Numbered from the stretch's first letter, positions 54,640 through 63,923 are shown. The stretch is 64,000 nt of DNA from Pontibacter oryzae (GCF_003576375.1 NZ_QWGE01000007.1:121419-185418); one strand, 5' to 3'. Program-made: numbers and translations. Notes: generated by a model not told the origin, from the letters alone.

Positions 54640-55314
54640 ATGAATGTAGAATATAACGAAGACGAAAGAATAAAAGCGCTGAAACGCTATGATATTCTTG
54701 ACACACCGGAAGATGGTAGCTGGGACAGGTTGACTCGTTTGGCTGCTAAAGTGTTTAACATGCCGATTGCTGTCGTCAGTTTAGTGGATACGGACAGGAT
54801 CTGGTTTAAATCGCATTACGGCCTGGATGTTAGAGAAATTGGTACAGACCCGGGTTTATGTACAACAGCCATTTTATCGGACGATATCTATATTGTAGAA
54901 AATGCTATTGAAGACCCACGCACCTTAACCAACCCTTTAGTGGTATCAGAGTTTGGGTTACGTTTCTACGCGGCTGTGCCACTTAAAACTATAGATGGCT
55001 TTAACATTGGCACATTTGCTATCATTGATAATAAACAACGCTACCTTACCGAGTCGCAGCAGGAAACCCTCAAAGAACTGGCTGGCATTGCTATGGATGA
55101 GATTGAGCTCAGGTTAGCAGCCCGAAAATCGGCAAAAGAGGTTAATCAGTTACTGGAAGCCACGCGCTCACATTTGCAGGACACAGTGATAGAGATTGCT
55201 GGCATTCCAATCACCGAGCGGAAAGAGGGTATTAGCAAGATTGCAGAAGCTTCACGCGAGATAGTTTCTCATATTAATGACCACTTGCACAGCCAAAAGC
55301 AACAGTATCTCTAA
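54640..55314 (+). CDS. GAF-domain sensor protein without output domain
   Basis: This 224-residue protein begins ERIKALKRYDILDTPEDGSW, the usual lead-in to GAF domains of histidine kinases and cyclases. A GAF domain follows (about 25-165; IAVVSLVDTDRIWFKSHYGL and FYAAVPLKTIDGFNIGTFAI). After this come only about 55 helical residues, with no kinase or cyclase. It may sense a ligand and act by protein contact. It is convergent with metG. Confidence 0.85.
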   Translation: MNVEYNEDERIKALKRYDILDTPEDGSWDRLTRLAAKVFNMPIAVVSLVDTDRIWFKSHYGLDVREIGTDPGLCTTAILSDDIYIVENAIEDPRTLTNPLVVSEFGLRFYAAVPLKTIDGFNIGTFAIIDNKQRYLTESQQETLKELAGIAMDEIELRLAARKSAKEVNQLLEATRSHLQDTVIEIAGIPITERKEGISKIAEASREIVSHINDHLHSQKQQYL

Positions 55315-55333
55315 AGTAACCTCTTACTGATAC

Positions 55334-55389
55334 AAAACAGAAAGCGCAGGCTGCCTAGAATGATTTAGGCAGCCTGCGCTTTCTGTTTT
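55334..55389. terminator. 24-bp perfect bidirectional terminator
   Basis: Positions 55334-55357 pair without mismatch with 55366-55389, closed by the 8-nt loop GAATGATT. The stem core is GCGCAGGCTGCC, with AAAA/TTTT ends. Serves the GAF gene and metG. Confidence 0.93.
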
Positions 55390-55404
55390 CGTACCCCTCA
55401 AGCT

Positions 55405-57444
55405 TTAGCTTACCGTGCCGCCGTTTCGGATTTCCTTGCTTGGCTGCACAAAGGCTAGGGATCCGTCAGCGTTTTCGGCCATCAGGATCATGCCTTGGCT
55501 GGTGATGCCTTTGATCTCGCGCGGGGCCAGGTTTACAAGTATACTTACCTGCTGCCCTACAATATCTTCCGGCTTAAAGAACTCTGCTATGCCGCTTACC
55601 ACGGTGCGTTGGTCTATGCCGGTATCTACTTTCAGCTTCAGCAGCTTTTTAGTTTTAGCTACCTTCTCGGCCTCCAAGATCGTGCCTACGCGTATGTCGA
55701 GCTTGGTGAAGTCCTCAAACGTGATGTCTTCTTTGGCTGGCTCGACCACGGCATTTGCCATTTCATTGGCTTTTTTGGTGTCCAGCAGCTTCTGCACCTG
55801 CGCCTCTACGGCGGCATCTTCTACCTTCTCAAACAGTAACTCCGGCTTGCCAATGGTATGGCCCGGCTGCAACAGATCGGCGGCACCGGCATCGGCCCAC
55901 TGCCCTTGCGGCATGTTTAGCATGGTACGCAGCTTTGTGGCAGAGGCTGGCAAAAACGGCTCCATCAGAATGCTCAGGCTGGCTGATATCTGCAGGGCAA
56001 TGTTCATGATGGTTTTCACGCGCTCAGCATCCGTCTTGATCAGTTTCCAAGGCTCTGTGTCGGCCAGGTACTTGTTGCCCAGGCGTGCCAGGTTCATCAG
56101 CTCAGACAGGGCATCGCGGAAGCGGTAGCGCTCAATGTAGGTCGAGATTACCAACGGCATGCCCTCCAGGTCGGCCAGTACTGTTTTGTCGTAATCCGTT
56201 AGTTCGCCGCGTGCGGGCACGTCGCCTTCATAGTACTTTTGTGTGAGCACCACGGCGCGGTTAATGAAGTTACCAAGTATGGAAAGCAGCTCGCTGTTGT
56301 TGCGGGCCTGGTAGTCCTTCCAGGTGAAGTCGTTGTCTTTGGTTTCGGGGGCGTTGGCGCAGAGCACATAGCGCAGCACATCGGCCTTGCCCTCAAAATC
56401 CTGCAGGTATTCGTGCAGCCACACTGCCCAGTTGCGCGAGGTGGATATCTTCTCGCCTTCCAGGTTCAGGAACTCGTTGGCAGGCACGTTGTCTGGCAAA
56501 ATATAATCACCGTGCGCCTTCAGCATGCTCGGGAAAATGATGCAGTGAAACACGATGTTATCCTTGCCGATGAAATGCACCAGCTTGGTTTCCTCGTCTT
56601 TCCAGTACTTTTCCCAATCGTCTGTCAGGGCTTTGGTGGCCGAGATGTAACCGATCGGCGCATCGAACCATACGTACAGCACCTTGCCTTCGGCACCTTC
56701 CACGGGAACAGGCACACCCCAATCCAGGTCGCGGGTTACGGCGCGCGGCTGCAGCCCCTGGTCTATCCAGGATTTGCACTGGCCGTACACGTTAGATTTC
56801 CAGTCGCTTTTATGCCCTTCCACAATCCACTCGCGCAACCAGGGCTCATACTCGTTCAGGGGCAGGTACCAGTGCTTGGTTTCGCGCATTACGGGCACAG
56901 CGCCGCTCAGCGTGCTTTTCGGGTTGATGAGGTCGGTAGCGTTGAGCGAGGTCCCGCAGGCTTCGCACTGGTCGCCGTAAGCGTTCTCGTTGCCGCATTT
57001 CGGGCAGGTGCCTACTATGTAGCGGTCAGCCAGGAACTGCTGCGCCTTCTCGTCGTAGTACTGTTGCGTGGTTTGCTCTATAAACTTGCCTTCTGCATGC
57101 AGCTTCTTAAAGAAATCGCCAGCGGTTTCGGCGTGTATTTTAGAGGATGTGCGGTCGTAGACATCAAACGAGATGTTAAAATCCCGGAAAGAATCGCGGA
57201 TAAGCTCGTGGTATTTATCAACGGCTTGCTGCGGCGTAATGCCTTCTTTTTTGGCCCGAATCGTGATGGGCACCCCGTGCTCGTCAGAGCCACAGATAAA
57301 CTTCACATCGCGGTTTTGCAGGCGCAGGTAACGTGCGTAAATATCGGCTGGCAAGTATACCCCTGCCAGGTGGCCAATGTGCACCGGCCCATTGGCGTAC
57401 GGCAAGGCTGCCGTAACAGTATATCTTTTAGGATTATGTGTCAT
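55405..57444 (-). CDS. metG: Methionyl-tRNA synthetase
   Basis: This enzyme charges tRNA-Met. It is a 679-residue class I synthetase. The HIGH motif is in [10 protein letters not shown] (19-28), the zinc knuckle is [18 protein letters not shown], and the KMSKS motif is present as KISTS. The C-terminal tRNA-binding (EMAP/Trbp111-like) domain starts near 575 ([12 protein letters not shown]). Long but meaningless frames exist on the opposite strand. A strong terminator lies downstream. Confidence 0.97.
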   Translation of the reverse strand: MTHNPKRYTVTAALPYANGPVHIGHLAGVYLPADIYARYLRLQNRDVKFICGSDEHGVPITIRAKKEGITPQQAVDKYHELIRDSFRDFNISFDVYDRTSSKIHAETAGDFFKKLHAEGKFIEQTTQQYYDEKAQQFLADRYIVGTCPKCGNENAYGDQCEACGTSLNATDLINPKSTLSGAVPVMRETKHWYLPLNEYEPWLREWIVEGHKSDWKSNVYGQCKSWIDQGLQPRAVTRDLDWGVPVPVEGAEGKVLYVWFDAPIGYISATKALTDDWEKYWKDEETKLVHFIGKDNIVFHCIIFPSMLKAHGDYILPDNVPANEFLNLEGEKISTSRNWAVWLHEYLQDFEGKADVLRYVLCANAPETKDNDFTWKDYQARNNSELLSILGNFINRAVVLTQKYYEGDVPARGELTDYDKTVLADLEGMPLVISTYIERYRFRDALSELMNLARLGNKYLADTEPWKLIKTDAERVKTIMNIALQISASLSILMEPFLPASATKLRTMLNMPQGQWADAGAADLLQPGHTIGKPELLFEKVEDAAVEAQVQKLLDTKKANEMANAVVEPAKEDITFEDFTKLDIRVGTILEAEKVAKTKKLLKLKVDTGIDQRTVVSGIAEFFKPEDIVGQQVSILVNLAPREIKGITSQGMILMAENADGSLAFVQPSKEIRNGGTVS

Positions 57445-57461
57445 GACGTGTGTTTAAAAAG

Positions 57462-57469
57462 CAAATATA
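57462..57469 (-). promoter_or_regulatory. -7 box for metG
   Basis: TATATTTG on the minus strand matches TAnnTTTG, 17 bases before the metG start, implying a very short leader. Confidence 0.4.
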
Positions 57470-57641
57470 CAAATCCCGCGCGGAAAGATGCGCCAAGTAG
57501 CCCCAATCCCGTAAAAGAGAAGTATAGCTGCAACGGCTTATTTCCCGTAAGAGGATGCAGACACTAGTTTACAGGCGCAAAAGCATAACCTTTACATAAG
57601 GTTTGCCGCAACCAAAGCAGAAATCAAATTCATCCTAACCT

Positions 57642-57869
57642 ATGAAGAGCAACGATAATTTCAGAACCTCCAAAAACAATGGCGACAACCTAGGCGAGCG
57701 CGACAGCACCGAGAAAACAACCAAAAAACCTGCTCCGCGCCAGGTAGACCGCGAATCTGAAAACACCCCACCCGACCATGAAGTGTACGTAGACCTGGAA
57801 CCGGACGAGCTGCACCTGAGCGATGAGGAAGAAGCTGAAAATGTGCAGGAGAAAAAGAAGAAGAAATAA
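57642..57869 (+). CDS. Small highly charged protein, function unknown
   Basis: A 75-residue hydrophilic, probably disordered protein: a Ser/Asn/Thr/Lys-rich first half, an acidic middle (EVYVDLEPDELHLSDEEEAE) and a C-terminal run of Lys. A single good ATG and a hairpin after the stop support expression. No family is recognised. Confidence 0.55.
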   Translation: MKSNDNFRTSKNNGDNLGERDSTEKTTKKPAPRQVDRESENTPPDHEVYVDLEPDELHLSDEEEAENVQEKKKKK

Positions 57870-57883
57870 CGCCATAAACAGCG

Positions 57884-57912
57884 CGGCCCCGATTAAAGTA
57901 TAACCGGGGCCG
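57884..57912. terminator. Hairpin between convergent small genes
   Basis: CGGCCCCG (57884-57891) pairs with CGGGGCCG (57905-57912). 8-bp GC stem, T-run weak. Confidence 0.6.
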
Positions 57913-57918
57913 TGGTGC

Positions 57919-58260
57919 TTATTGGTTTGCCGGCAGTGGCCGCACCACCGGGGATATAGGCCAGTAAATGTTGTGCCGCGTGGAGTCGATGGGTGCCAAA
58001 GGCAGCTGCAGTGGCCGAAGCGTGTTGGGCGTCATGGCCGGGCTGTTGCTGTTGAACTGCTCAATATTGCGCTTGCGGTTAATCTCGCTGGCCTGCTCAT
58101 CCATGCGGTCACGGAGCGTTTCGGTTGGGTTGTTGTATAGCGTAACCCGCTTGTTTGGCGCACCCGGCGGCGGCAGGTTCTCCTGCCCTTCCGAGAGCGA
58201 GGTGCAGGCTCCTAAACCGATCAGGGCCATACTTAGGGTATAAGTTTTATATGCGTGCAT
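57919..58260 (-). CDS. Small lipoprotein, function unknown
   Basis: The 113-residue protein has a signal peptide and lipobox (LIGLGAC19), then a Pro/Asn-rich tail with NPTETLRDRMDEQASEINRK in the middle. It is probably attached to a membrane by lipid. No domain is recognised. Confidence 0.65.
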   Translation of the reverse strand: MHAYKTYTLSMALIGLGACTSLSEGQENLPPPGAPNKRVTLYNNPTETLRDRMDEQASEINRKRNIEQFNSNSPAMTPNTLRPLQLPLAPIDSTRHNIYWPISPVVRPLPANQ

Positions 58261-58346
58261 CGTTCTTAACTGCTTGATTTATACTTTAAAGTATACGGGC
58301 GAGTGGCTACGCCGTGGGCGATAAAGTATAAAACTTGTGCAAAACA

Positions 58347-58383
58347 AACGGGGCCAGCAAGTATAAAACCTGCTGGCCCCGTT
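58347..58383 (-). terminator. Terminator after the 86-residue protein gene
   Basis: AACGGGGCCAGCA (58347-58359) pairs perfectly with TGCTGGCCCCGTT (58371-58383), 13-bp stem, on the downstream side of the minus-strand gene that ends at 58410. Confidence 0.88.
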
Positions 58384-58409
58384 CTGTACTCTGCTATAAA
58401 CCGCTACGC

Positions 58410-58670
58410 TTATTTGCCCCAAACATGGTTGTGCCCCACTTGGGTAAGCATAAGGCCATCTGGCGCCGGATTTATATAGCCCTCCTTGCCTAAATGGTGC
58501 TCGGCCTCTTTCTGTACATCCTTGTAGTGCGGGTAGCGCTCCTGCAAGTATGGGTATAGCTGGTCGTAGCGGAGCACCGCCCCCTCTTTCACATCAAATT
58601 GCTTAAAGGCATCTATAATGCATTGTGCCGTGTTTTCTATATTTTCTGCTTCTGAATGTAGCTCTGTCAT
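58410..58670 (-). CDS. Small soluble protein, function unknown
   Basis: The 86-residue protein shows no signal or membrane segment. It has a helical N-terminal half (IIDAFKQFDVKEGAVLRYDQ) and a compact, His-rich C-terminus (LTQVGHNHVWGK). A strong terminator follows it, supporting expression. No family is recognised. Confidence 0.6.
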   Translation of the reverse strand: MTELHSEAENIENTAQCIIDAFKQFDVKEGAVLRYDQLYPYLQERYPHYKDVQKEAEHHLGKEGYINPAPDGLMLTQVGHNHVWGK

Positions 58671-58769
58671 AGTTTTATGCTGTGTTAGTTTCAGCCTTTA
58701 CCTACGGCAGAGCAATGCTATTCGTTGGTGGATGCTCATTTTTCATAAAGTAGGCAGCCCACACGAAAG

Positions 58770-59546
58770 CTATACCTTAGAGGGCAGCAGGTTACGGATA
58801 CCGGTCCAGAGTTCGATGCGCTGCGTAATGCAGTTTTTCGACACTTCCAGCGCCTCCGCCCACTTTTGGTCATCCTCTCCGCACAGCTCGCTTACCATTT
58901 GCAGCGCCAGGGGCGTGTGCACTTCCTCATCCAGCTGCACGTGGCGGTCCAGGTAATAGATAAACGTATCGAGCTTGCCCGGGAAGCGTTTGTTGAGGTC
59001 GGCGATTAGGTGGCGGAACATGTCCGGGATCAGGTCTTCGCGGCCAAAGGTAAAGGCGGCAGCAACAGCGTGCGGGCTATCGGAGTTAATGATGCGGAAC
59101 GTATTGCGCACAAAGGCTTTTACAGAGGCATCTATCGGCAATTGGTCCAGGGCGCTGTTCACGCTTTTGCCCTCGCGTATACTTTGCAGCAGTTGCGCAA
59201 TCTGGCTGTTGCTGGCACCGGCTTCGGCCATGGCCAGCAAGTATAGCTCGAAATGGCTGATCGGGTTGCCTTGCGGGTCTACGTCGGTTTCCTCTTCCAG
59301 CACAATCTCGTTGATCAGGCGGCGGGTACTTGGGCTGGCCGTAGGCATCCAGGGCAGCGTGGTGCAGGTAAGGTCGCGTTGCAGGGCCTTAAGCAGGCTC
59401 ATAAAATCCCAAACGGCAAACACGTGGTGCTCCATAAAAAGCCTCAGGTCTTCCAGGGTTTCCAGGCTTTGGTAAACATTGTGCTGCAGCAGTTGCTGCC
59501 GGTGCTCCTGCAAGGCGTTTTGCAGCGCTTCTATTCTCTTATTCAT
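58770..59546 (-). CDS. DUF3050 domain protein (heme-oxygenase-like fold)
   Basis: The 258-residue helical protein matches DUF3050: LRLFMEHHVFAVWDFMSLLK (34-53), VLEEETDVDP with several Glu, and a late HVQLDEEVHTPLA. The conserved Glu and His residues could bind a di-metal or heme-like cofactor. DUF3050 is placed near the heme-oxygenase-like superfamily, but the reaction is unknown. It lies near msrB, with an operator-like palindrome upstream. Confidence 0.82.
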   Translation of the reverse strand: MNKRIEALQNALQEHRQQLLQHNVYQSLETLEDLRLFMEHHVFAVWDFMSLLKALQRDLTCTTLPWMPTASPSTRRLINEIVLEEETDVDPQGNPISHFELYLLAMAEAGASNSQIAQLLQSIREGKSVNSALDQLPIDASVKAFVRNTFRIINSDSPHAVAAAFTFGREDLIPDMFRHLIADLNKRFPGKLDTFIYYLDRHVQLDEEVHTPLALQMVSELCGEDDQKWAEALEVSKNCITQRIELWTGIRNLLPSKV

Positions 59547-59608
59547 GGGTATGTGAAAGTGTGCCTGGCCCTATTGCCGCTGCAACAGGCAAGGCAGAAC
59601 ATTAAAAA

Positions 59609-59654
59609 TGCATTTGCAGAACCAAACAGTATCGGCTTTGCAAATGCAAAAGTA
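59609..59654 (-). promoter_or_regulatory. -7 box with flanking 10-bp inverted repeat upstream of the DUF3050 gene
   Basis: TGCATTTGCA (59609-59618) and TGCAAATGCA (59639-59648) form a perfect 10-bp inverted repeat, 20 nt apart. A minus-strand -7 box TACTTTTG (59654-59647) overlaps the right half. It resembles an operator over the transcription start. Confidence 0.45.
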
Positions 59655-59681
59655 TAACAGCAAACGTTAAGGTGTGTTTTA

Positions 59682-60230
59682 TTATTTTTTCTCGAAGTCC
59701 AGGGCGGCTGAGTTCAGGCAGTAGCGTAAGCCGGTTGGCGCGGGGCCATCATCGAAAACATGCCCGATGTGCGAGCCGCAACGGGCGCACTCAACTTCTG
59801 TGCGCACCATGCCCAAGGTCCTGTCCTGCACTTCCTTGATCCTTTCGTTAGCGATTGGTTGGTAAAAACTAGGCCAGCCGGTGCCGGAGTCAAACTTGGT
59901 ACCCGATGAAAACATCGGGTTATGGCAGGCGGCGCAATAGTAAATCCCCTCCGTTTTGTTATCGTTATACTCGTTGGCAAAAGGCCTTTCGGTACCTTCC
60001 TGCCGCAGCACAAAGTATTCTTCCTTAGTAAGTATGGCACGCCACTCTTCCTCGGTTTTAACCACTGTATCCTGCAGCGATTCGCTGTTTAAGGCTTGCA
60101 CGATATAGTCTGGAAGTGGTTTATCGCCGGTGCTGGCGGTGGTATAAGCCATTTCAGTTGGCTTGCTCTGTTGGGTACAGGCTGCGAGTTGCAGCGCCCC
60201 GATCATCATAAAATAGTGTATCACTTTCAT
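59682..60230 (-). CDS. msrB: Peptide-methionine (R)-S-oxide reductase, lipoprotein form
   Basis: This enzyme repairs methionine-R-sulfoxide in proteins. The 182 residues have a lipobox LAAC18, so the enzyme is exported and lipid-anchored. The zinc ligands are C99/C102 (YYCAACHN) and C148/C151 (VECARCGSH). The nucleophile is C171 in GLRYCLNSAAL. It is a single-domain MsrB and no msrA is adjacent. A periplasmic repair role is inferred from the signal. Confidence 0.93.
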   Translation of the reverse strand: MKVIHYFMMIGALQLAACTQQSKPTEMAYTTASTGDKPLPDYIVQALNSESLQDTVVKTEEEWRAILTKEEYFVLRQEGTERPFANEYNDNKTEGIYYCAACHNPMFSSGTKFDSGTGWPSFYQPIANERIKEVQDRTLGMVRTEVECARCGSHIGHVFDDGPAPTGLRYCLNSAALDFEKK

Positions 60231-60417
60231 ACGTATACTTACGGCCCAAATTGCCTTTCGGCTTTAGCGCCCCAAAATTAACTAACTTACTAGGAAACAA
60301 ACTTTAACGATCCGGTGTTTGCCCAATAACCTGCGCCCGATGCAGCTTAAAAATAATTTAATATACCCATAACCTGTTTATTTCGAGCTACCTAGTAAAA
60401 GTATGAAGCCTTTTTAG

Positions 60418-60425
60418 TACTTTTG
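60418..60425 (+). promoter_or_regulatory. -7 box for typA
   Basis: TACTTTTG matches TAnnTTTG, 20 bases before the typA ATG. Confidence 0.5.
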
Positions 60426-60445
60426 CGGCTCGAAAAATCAATTCA

Positions 60446-62254
60446 ATGCAAAATATTCGAAATATTGCGATTATCGCACACGTAGACCACGGCAAGACAA
60501 CGCTCGTGGACAAGATCATCCATGCTTCAAAGCTTTTCGCGGAGCACCAGCAGTTCGACGACCTGATTCTGGACAACAACGACCTGGAGCGCGAGCGCGG
60601 CATCACGATCGTTTCCAAAAACGTGTCGGTTCGTTACAAAGACGTTAAAATCAACATCATCGACACCCCTGGTCACGCCGATTTCGGTGGTGAGGTAGAG
60701 CGTGTTCTGAAAATGGCTGATGGCGTTCTGCTTCTGGTGGATGCCTTTGAAGGTGCTATGCCTCAGACTCGTTTCGTACTGGGCAAAGCTATCCAGCTGG
60801 GCCTTAAGCCAATTGTGGTTGTAAATAAAGTAGATAAAGAAAACTGCCGCCCTGACGAGGTGCACGAGCAAGTATTCGACCTGATGTTTAACCTGGATGC
60901 GACTGAAGACCAGCTGGACTTCACAACGCTTTATGGTTCTTCGAAGCAGGGTTGGATGAGCACCGACTGGACTCAGCCTACGGATAACATCACGCCACTT
61001 CTGGATGCTATCATCGATGTGATCCCGGCTGCTCCTACAAACGAGGGTACGCCACAAATGCAGATCACTTCTTTGGATTACTCTTCTTTTGTTGGTCGTA
61101 TCGCCATTGGCCGCGTTCACCGTGGTACCTTGAAAGAAGGTATGCCAATTAGCTTGTGCAAAGCGGATGGTTCTATCAAGAAAGGCAAAATTGCCGAGCT
61201 TCAGGTTTTTGAAGGCTTAGGCAAGCAGAAAGTAGAGTCTGTTTCTTCTGGCGAGATTTGCGCTGTAACTGGTATCGAAGGATTTGACATTGGCGATACT
61301 ATCGCAGATGCAGAGAACCCGGAGCCAATGACGCGTATCTCTATCGATGAGCCAACGATGAACATGTTGTTCACGATCAACAACTCTCCTTTCTTCGGTA
61401 AAGAGGGTAAGTTCGTGACATCACGCCACCTACGCGACCGTTTGTACAAGGAAACTGAGAAAAACCTTGCCCTGCGTGTACAGGAAACCGACCGTGAGGA
61501 TACCTTCCTGGTATTTGGTCGTGGTATCCTGCACTTGTCTGTACTGATCGAAACTATGCGCCGTGAAGGCTATGAGCTTCAGGTTGGTCAGCCACAGGTA
61601 ATCTACAAAGAAATCGACGGTGTGCGCCACGAGCCAATCGAGCACATGGTTGTTGACGTGCCTGAGGAGACTGCCGGTAAGGTAATTGAGCTGGTAACGC
61701 AGCGTAAAGGTGAGCTGACTATCATGGAGCCTAAAGGCGACCTGCAGCACCTGGAGTTCAACATCCCGGCGCGTGGTTTGATTGGCCTGCGTAACAACGT
61801 GCTTACAGCTACTGCCGGTGAGGCGATCATGAACCACCGTTTCCTGGCTTACGAGCCGCATAAAGGAAACATCCCTAGCCGTAACAACGGTTCTATCATC
61901 TCGATGGAAACTGGTGCCGGTACTGCTTACTCTATCGACAAGCTGCAGGACAGAGGTGTGTTCTTCGTTGATCCGGGTGTAGAAGTATACATGGGCCAGG
62001 TAATTGGTGAGCACAGCCGCCAAAACGATATCACGGTAAATATCCAGAAAGGTAAGAAGCTGACGAACATGCGTGCTTCCGGTTCTGATAACAACGTGAA
62101 AATCGCGCCTGCCAAGAAGTTCTCTCTGGAAGAAGCCATGGAATACATCCAGAAGGATGAATTGCTGGAAGTAACGCCAAAGAGCATCCGTATGCGTAAG
62201 ATTTACCTCGACGAGAACGAGCGTAACCGCATGTCGAGAGCTGATGCTAACTAG
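60446..62254 (+). CDS. typA: Ribosome-associated GTPase TypA/BipA
   Basis: This translational GTPase is involved in ribosome assembly and stress adaptation. The 602 residues have the G1 motif AHVDHGKTT (about 10-18), switch RERGITI, DTPGHADFGGEVERVL, and NKVDKE. Elongation-factor-like domains follow. A terminator follows the stop. It contains only one AAGTATR word, like other highly conserved genes here. Confidence 0.97.
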   Translation: MQNIRNIAIIAHVDHGKTTLVDKIIHASKLFAEHQQFDDLILDNNDLERERGITIVSKNVSVRYKDVKINIIDTPGHADFGGEVERVLKMADGVLLLVDAFEGAMPQTRFVLGKAIQLGLKPIVVVNKVDKENCRPDEVHEQVFDLMFNLDATEDQLDFTTLYGSSKQGWMSTDWTQPTDNITPLLDAIIDVIPAAPTNEGTPQMQITSLDYSSFVGRIAIGRVHRGTLKEGMPISLCKADGSIKKGKIAELQVFEGLGKQKVESVSSGEICAVTGIEGFDIGDTIADAENPEPMTRISIDEPTMNMLFTINNSPFFGKEGKFVTSRHLRDRLYKETEKNLALRVQETDREDTFLVFGRGILHLSVLIETMRREGYELQVGQPQVIYKEIDGVRHEPIEHMVVDVPEETAGKVIELVTQRKGELTIMEPKGDLQHLEFNIPARGLIGLRNNVLTATAGEAIMNHRFLAYEPHKGNIPSRNNGSIISMETGAGTAYSIDKLQDRGVFFVDPGVEVYMGQVIGEHSRQNDITVNIQKGKKLTNMRASGSDNNVKIAPAKKFSLEEAMEYIQKDELLEVTPKSIRMRKIYLDENERNRMSRADAN

Positions 62255-62283
62255 TAGTTACTACTAAGCTTACTATATACAGG

Positions 62284-62313
62284 AACGCCTGCCGCAGCAA
62301 TGTGGCAGGCGTT
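62284..62313 (+). terminator. Terminator after typA
   Basis: AACGCCTGCC / GGCAGGCGTT, a perfect 10-bp stem with a 10-nt loop, followed by TTTTT. Confidence 0.92.
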
Positions 62314-62384
62314 TTTTATTACCTCAGCTCAGTGGGCCAGTTCTCCATGGCATGATATAGCCTTGCTCCTGCTTCAACATCCGC

Positions 62385-62424
62385 ATTTATATACGTTTAA
62401 AAACGTTCGTAAACGTATATAAAT
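62385..62424. repeat. Perfect 15-bp inverted repeat at the edge of an AT-rich island
   Basis: ATTTATATACGTTTA (62385-62399) and TAAACGTATATAAAT (62410-62424) are exact inverted copies with a 10-nt spacer that contains a further AACGTT. No T-run follows. An operator or recombination site is possible. Confidence 0.5.
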
Positions 62425-62771
62425 AGCTATGCCCCGATTACCGAACTGCAATTTACCTTTATAGTAATAACCTGTGTATTCTATGAATGTTAGGCTGCTG
62501 TTTGCACCTGAACCAATAGCTGCTACGTCAAAGATGCAGCAATATGCCACAGGATTATATGCGCAGTAGAGCTATGCACTAGATAAAACCGATAACCCGC
62601 TTGATAGTTTATAGAAATGTTTTAAATTTAGCTTGAATGTATGAAGGGTAAAACCGAGGAACAGCTGGAGTCTAGCTATCGCAAGAAACAGGATCAGTAT
62701 AGTCCAGCTAAAAGGCCAATAACCGGAATAACTCCTTATACACAGTAGTTAGGGGTAATTTGAAATAAGAA
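62425..62771. other. Gene-poor stretch before the AT-rich genes, with one small frame
   Basis: No confident gene. A frame of 35 codons at 62641-62748 encodes a hydrophilic peptide (MKGKTEEQLESSYRKKQDQY at its start). It may be a remnant, or chance. A shorter ATG frame also starts near 62483. Confidence 0.3.
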
Positions 62772-63188
62772 TTGGATAAATTTAGAGTAATAAGTTTTAG
62801 TGGTTTTAAGATAAGTCTGTATGCTGGATTTAGTGGAGGGATCGTTTTGTCCTTATTAAGTCACGACCCTTTCAAATTATATTATGTTGGAGGGTATTTA
62901 CTTATTATTACTTTAGGTCTTATTGTTTTTAGCAGTATCCTGTTCTATAAAAGGGAAGAAATCGGTATTAGATTTGGGGAAAAAGTCCAAGTGGGTTTAG
63001 GCTCTTATATGGTATCAATAACTTTATCAACTGTTTATAAAATTCTTAAGGGCCAATTTAATATAGAGAATAGTTTTGGCGAAAATATTCTTCTTATCTT
63101 AATTCATTTAGGATTCGGATTATTTTTAAGCACATTGTTTTCAATCTCCTTAAAAAGCAATATAAGTTCTAAAAACAACAAGCCCTAA
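62772..63188 (+). CDS. Small polytopic membrane protein, AT-rich, function unknown
   Basis: The 138-residue protein shows four hydrophobic segments (about 13-30, 38-60, 76-94, 102-126). The only supportable start is TTG at 62772, two codons after an in-frame stop. The gene is strongly AT-rich. A palindromic attC-like site begins at its stop codon. No family is recognised. Confidence 0.6.
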   Translation: MDKFRVISFSGFKISLYAGFSGGIVLSLLSHDPFKLYYVGGYLLIITLGLIVFSSILFYKREEIGIRFGEKVQVGLGSYMVSITLSTVYKILKGQFNIENSFGENILLILIHLGFGLFLSTLFSISLKSNISSKNNKP

Positions 63189-63232
63189 CCAAACCTATAA
63201 GTTAGCTACACCACCTTATAGCAAAACCGTTA
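63186..63232. repeat. attC-like palindromic site B
   Basis: TAAC (63186-63189), 5 nt, arm CTATAAG (63195-63201), 13-nt loop, arm CTTATAG (63215-63221), 7 nt, GTTA (63229-63232). The outer tetramers can pair. The right spacer is 2 nt longer than the left, as at sites A and C. Confidence 0.5.
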
Positions 63233-63253
63233 CCACTAATTAAAAATTAAAAA

Positions 63254-63838
63254 ATGAATAAACTTTTTACTGTTCTTTTAGCCCTTTTATCTATTTCAGC
63301 TTATGGACAAGTTGACCAATCCATATGGGATAATTTAAAAACTATCTCGACTGAAAATTATGAAATTAAATTTCCCTCCAAATGGAGGCATATTCCTACG
63401 GGTGGACAAGGACCAGAACAACTCCTAGAAGCTAGCGGACAGGCTCTCCCAGCTGTAATGAATGGTTCACCTGTTATGGTTACAATTTTCTTTGTGAAGC
63501 AAGACGGAAAAAATCTGGATGACTGTAAAGATAAATGCTTAAATGGTTATAGAACCAATCCTGACAGAGAATTTCCTGAACGATTTATTGACGGACAGGA
63601 GAAGATTAAACTAACACAAGGAGAAGAAGCCTATATGCTTAACACGCGGTTTTATAGAAAATCAAAGGGCTTAAATCAAAGTAGATTTGACTTAGTAGTT
63701 TATTCAGATAAAGCAAAAGCAGGATATATTTACACAGTTTCAATTCAATATGCAGATAACTCCTACAAATTTGAAAAAGAGAATAACCTTGCCGACTTCG
63801 CCAGACGTTTATATAGTTATCTAAAACTTACTGTCTAA
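63254..63838 (+). CDS. Exported protein, AT-rich, function unknown
   Basis: The 194-residue protein has a signal peptide (MNKLFTVLLALLSISAYG) and a soluble mature part resembling small PsbP/SpoU-like or beta-rich secreted proteins only in a general way (strands YEIKFPSKWRHIP and YIYTVSIQYADNSYKFE). Two Cys are in DDCKDKCLNGY. AT-rich, with an attC-like site after the stop. No family is recognised with confidence. Confidence 0.65.
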   Translation: MNKLFTVLLALLSISAYGQVDQSIWDNLKTISTENYEIKFPSKWRHIPTGGQGPEQLLEASGQALPAVMNGSPVMVTIFFVKQDGKNLDDCKDKCLNGYRTNPDREFPERFIDGQEKIKLTQGEEAYMLNTRFYRKSKGLNQSRFDLVVYSDKAKAGYIYTVSIQYADNSYKFEKENNLADFARRLYSYLKLTV

Positions 63839-63861
63839 TAATTTATAAAAATAACTAGTGG

Positions 63862-63923
63862 TAACACTGTATAAAAATCATGCTTCGGCCGACGGCCGCG
63901 CACGTTTTTTATACTAACCGTTG
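63862..63923. repeat. attC-like palindromic site C
   Basis: TAAC (63862-63865), 3 nt, arm GTATAAAAATCATGC (63869-63883), 16-nt GC-rich loop, arm GCACGTTTTTTATAC (63900-63914, 13 of 15 paired), 5 nt, GTTG (63920-63923). Same layout as sites A and B. Confidence 0.5.

Noticed and set aside
56239..57567. Long open frame of 442 codons on the plus strand
   Set aside because: It lies wholly opposite metG, whose domains and motifs are complete. The translation has no recognisable domain and reflects the codon bias of the other strand.
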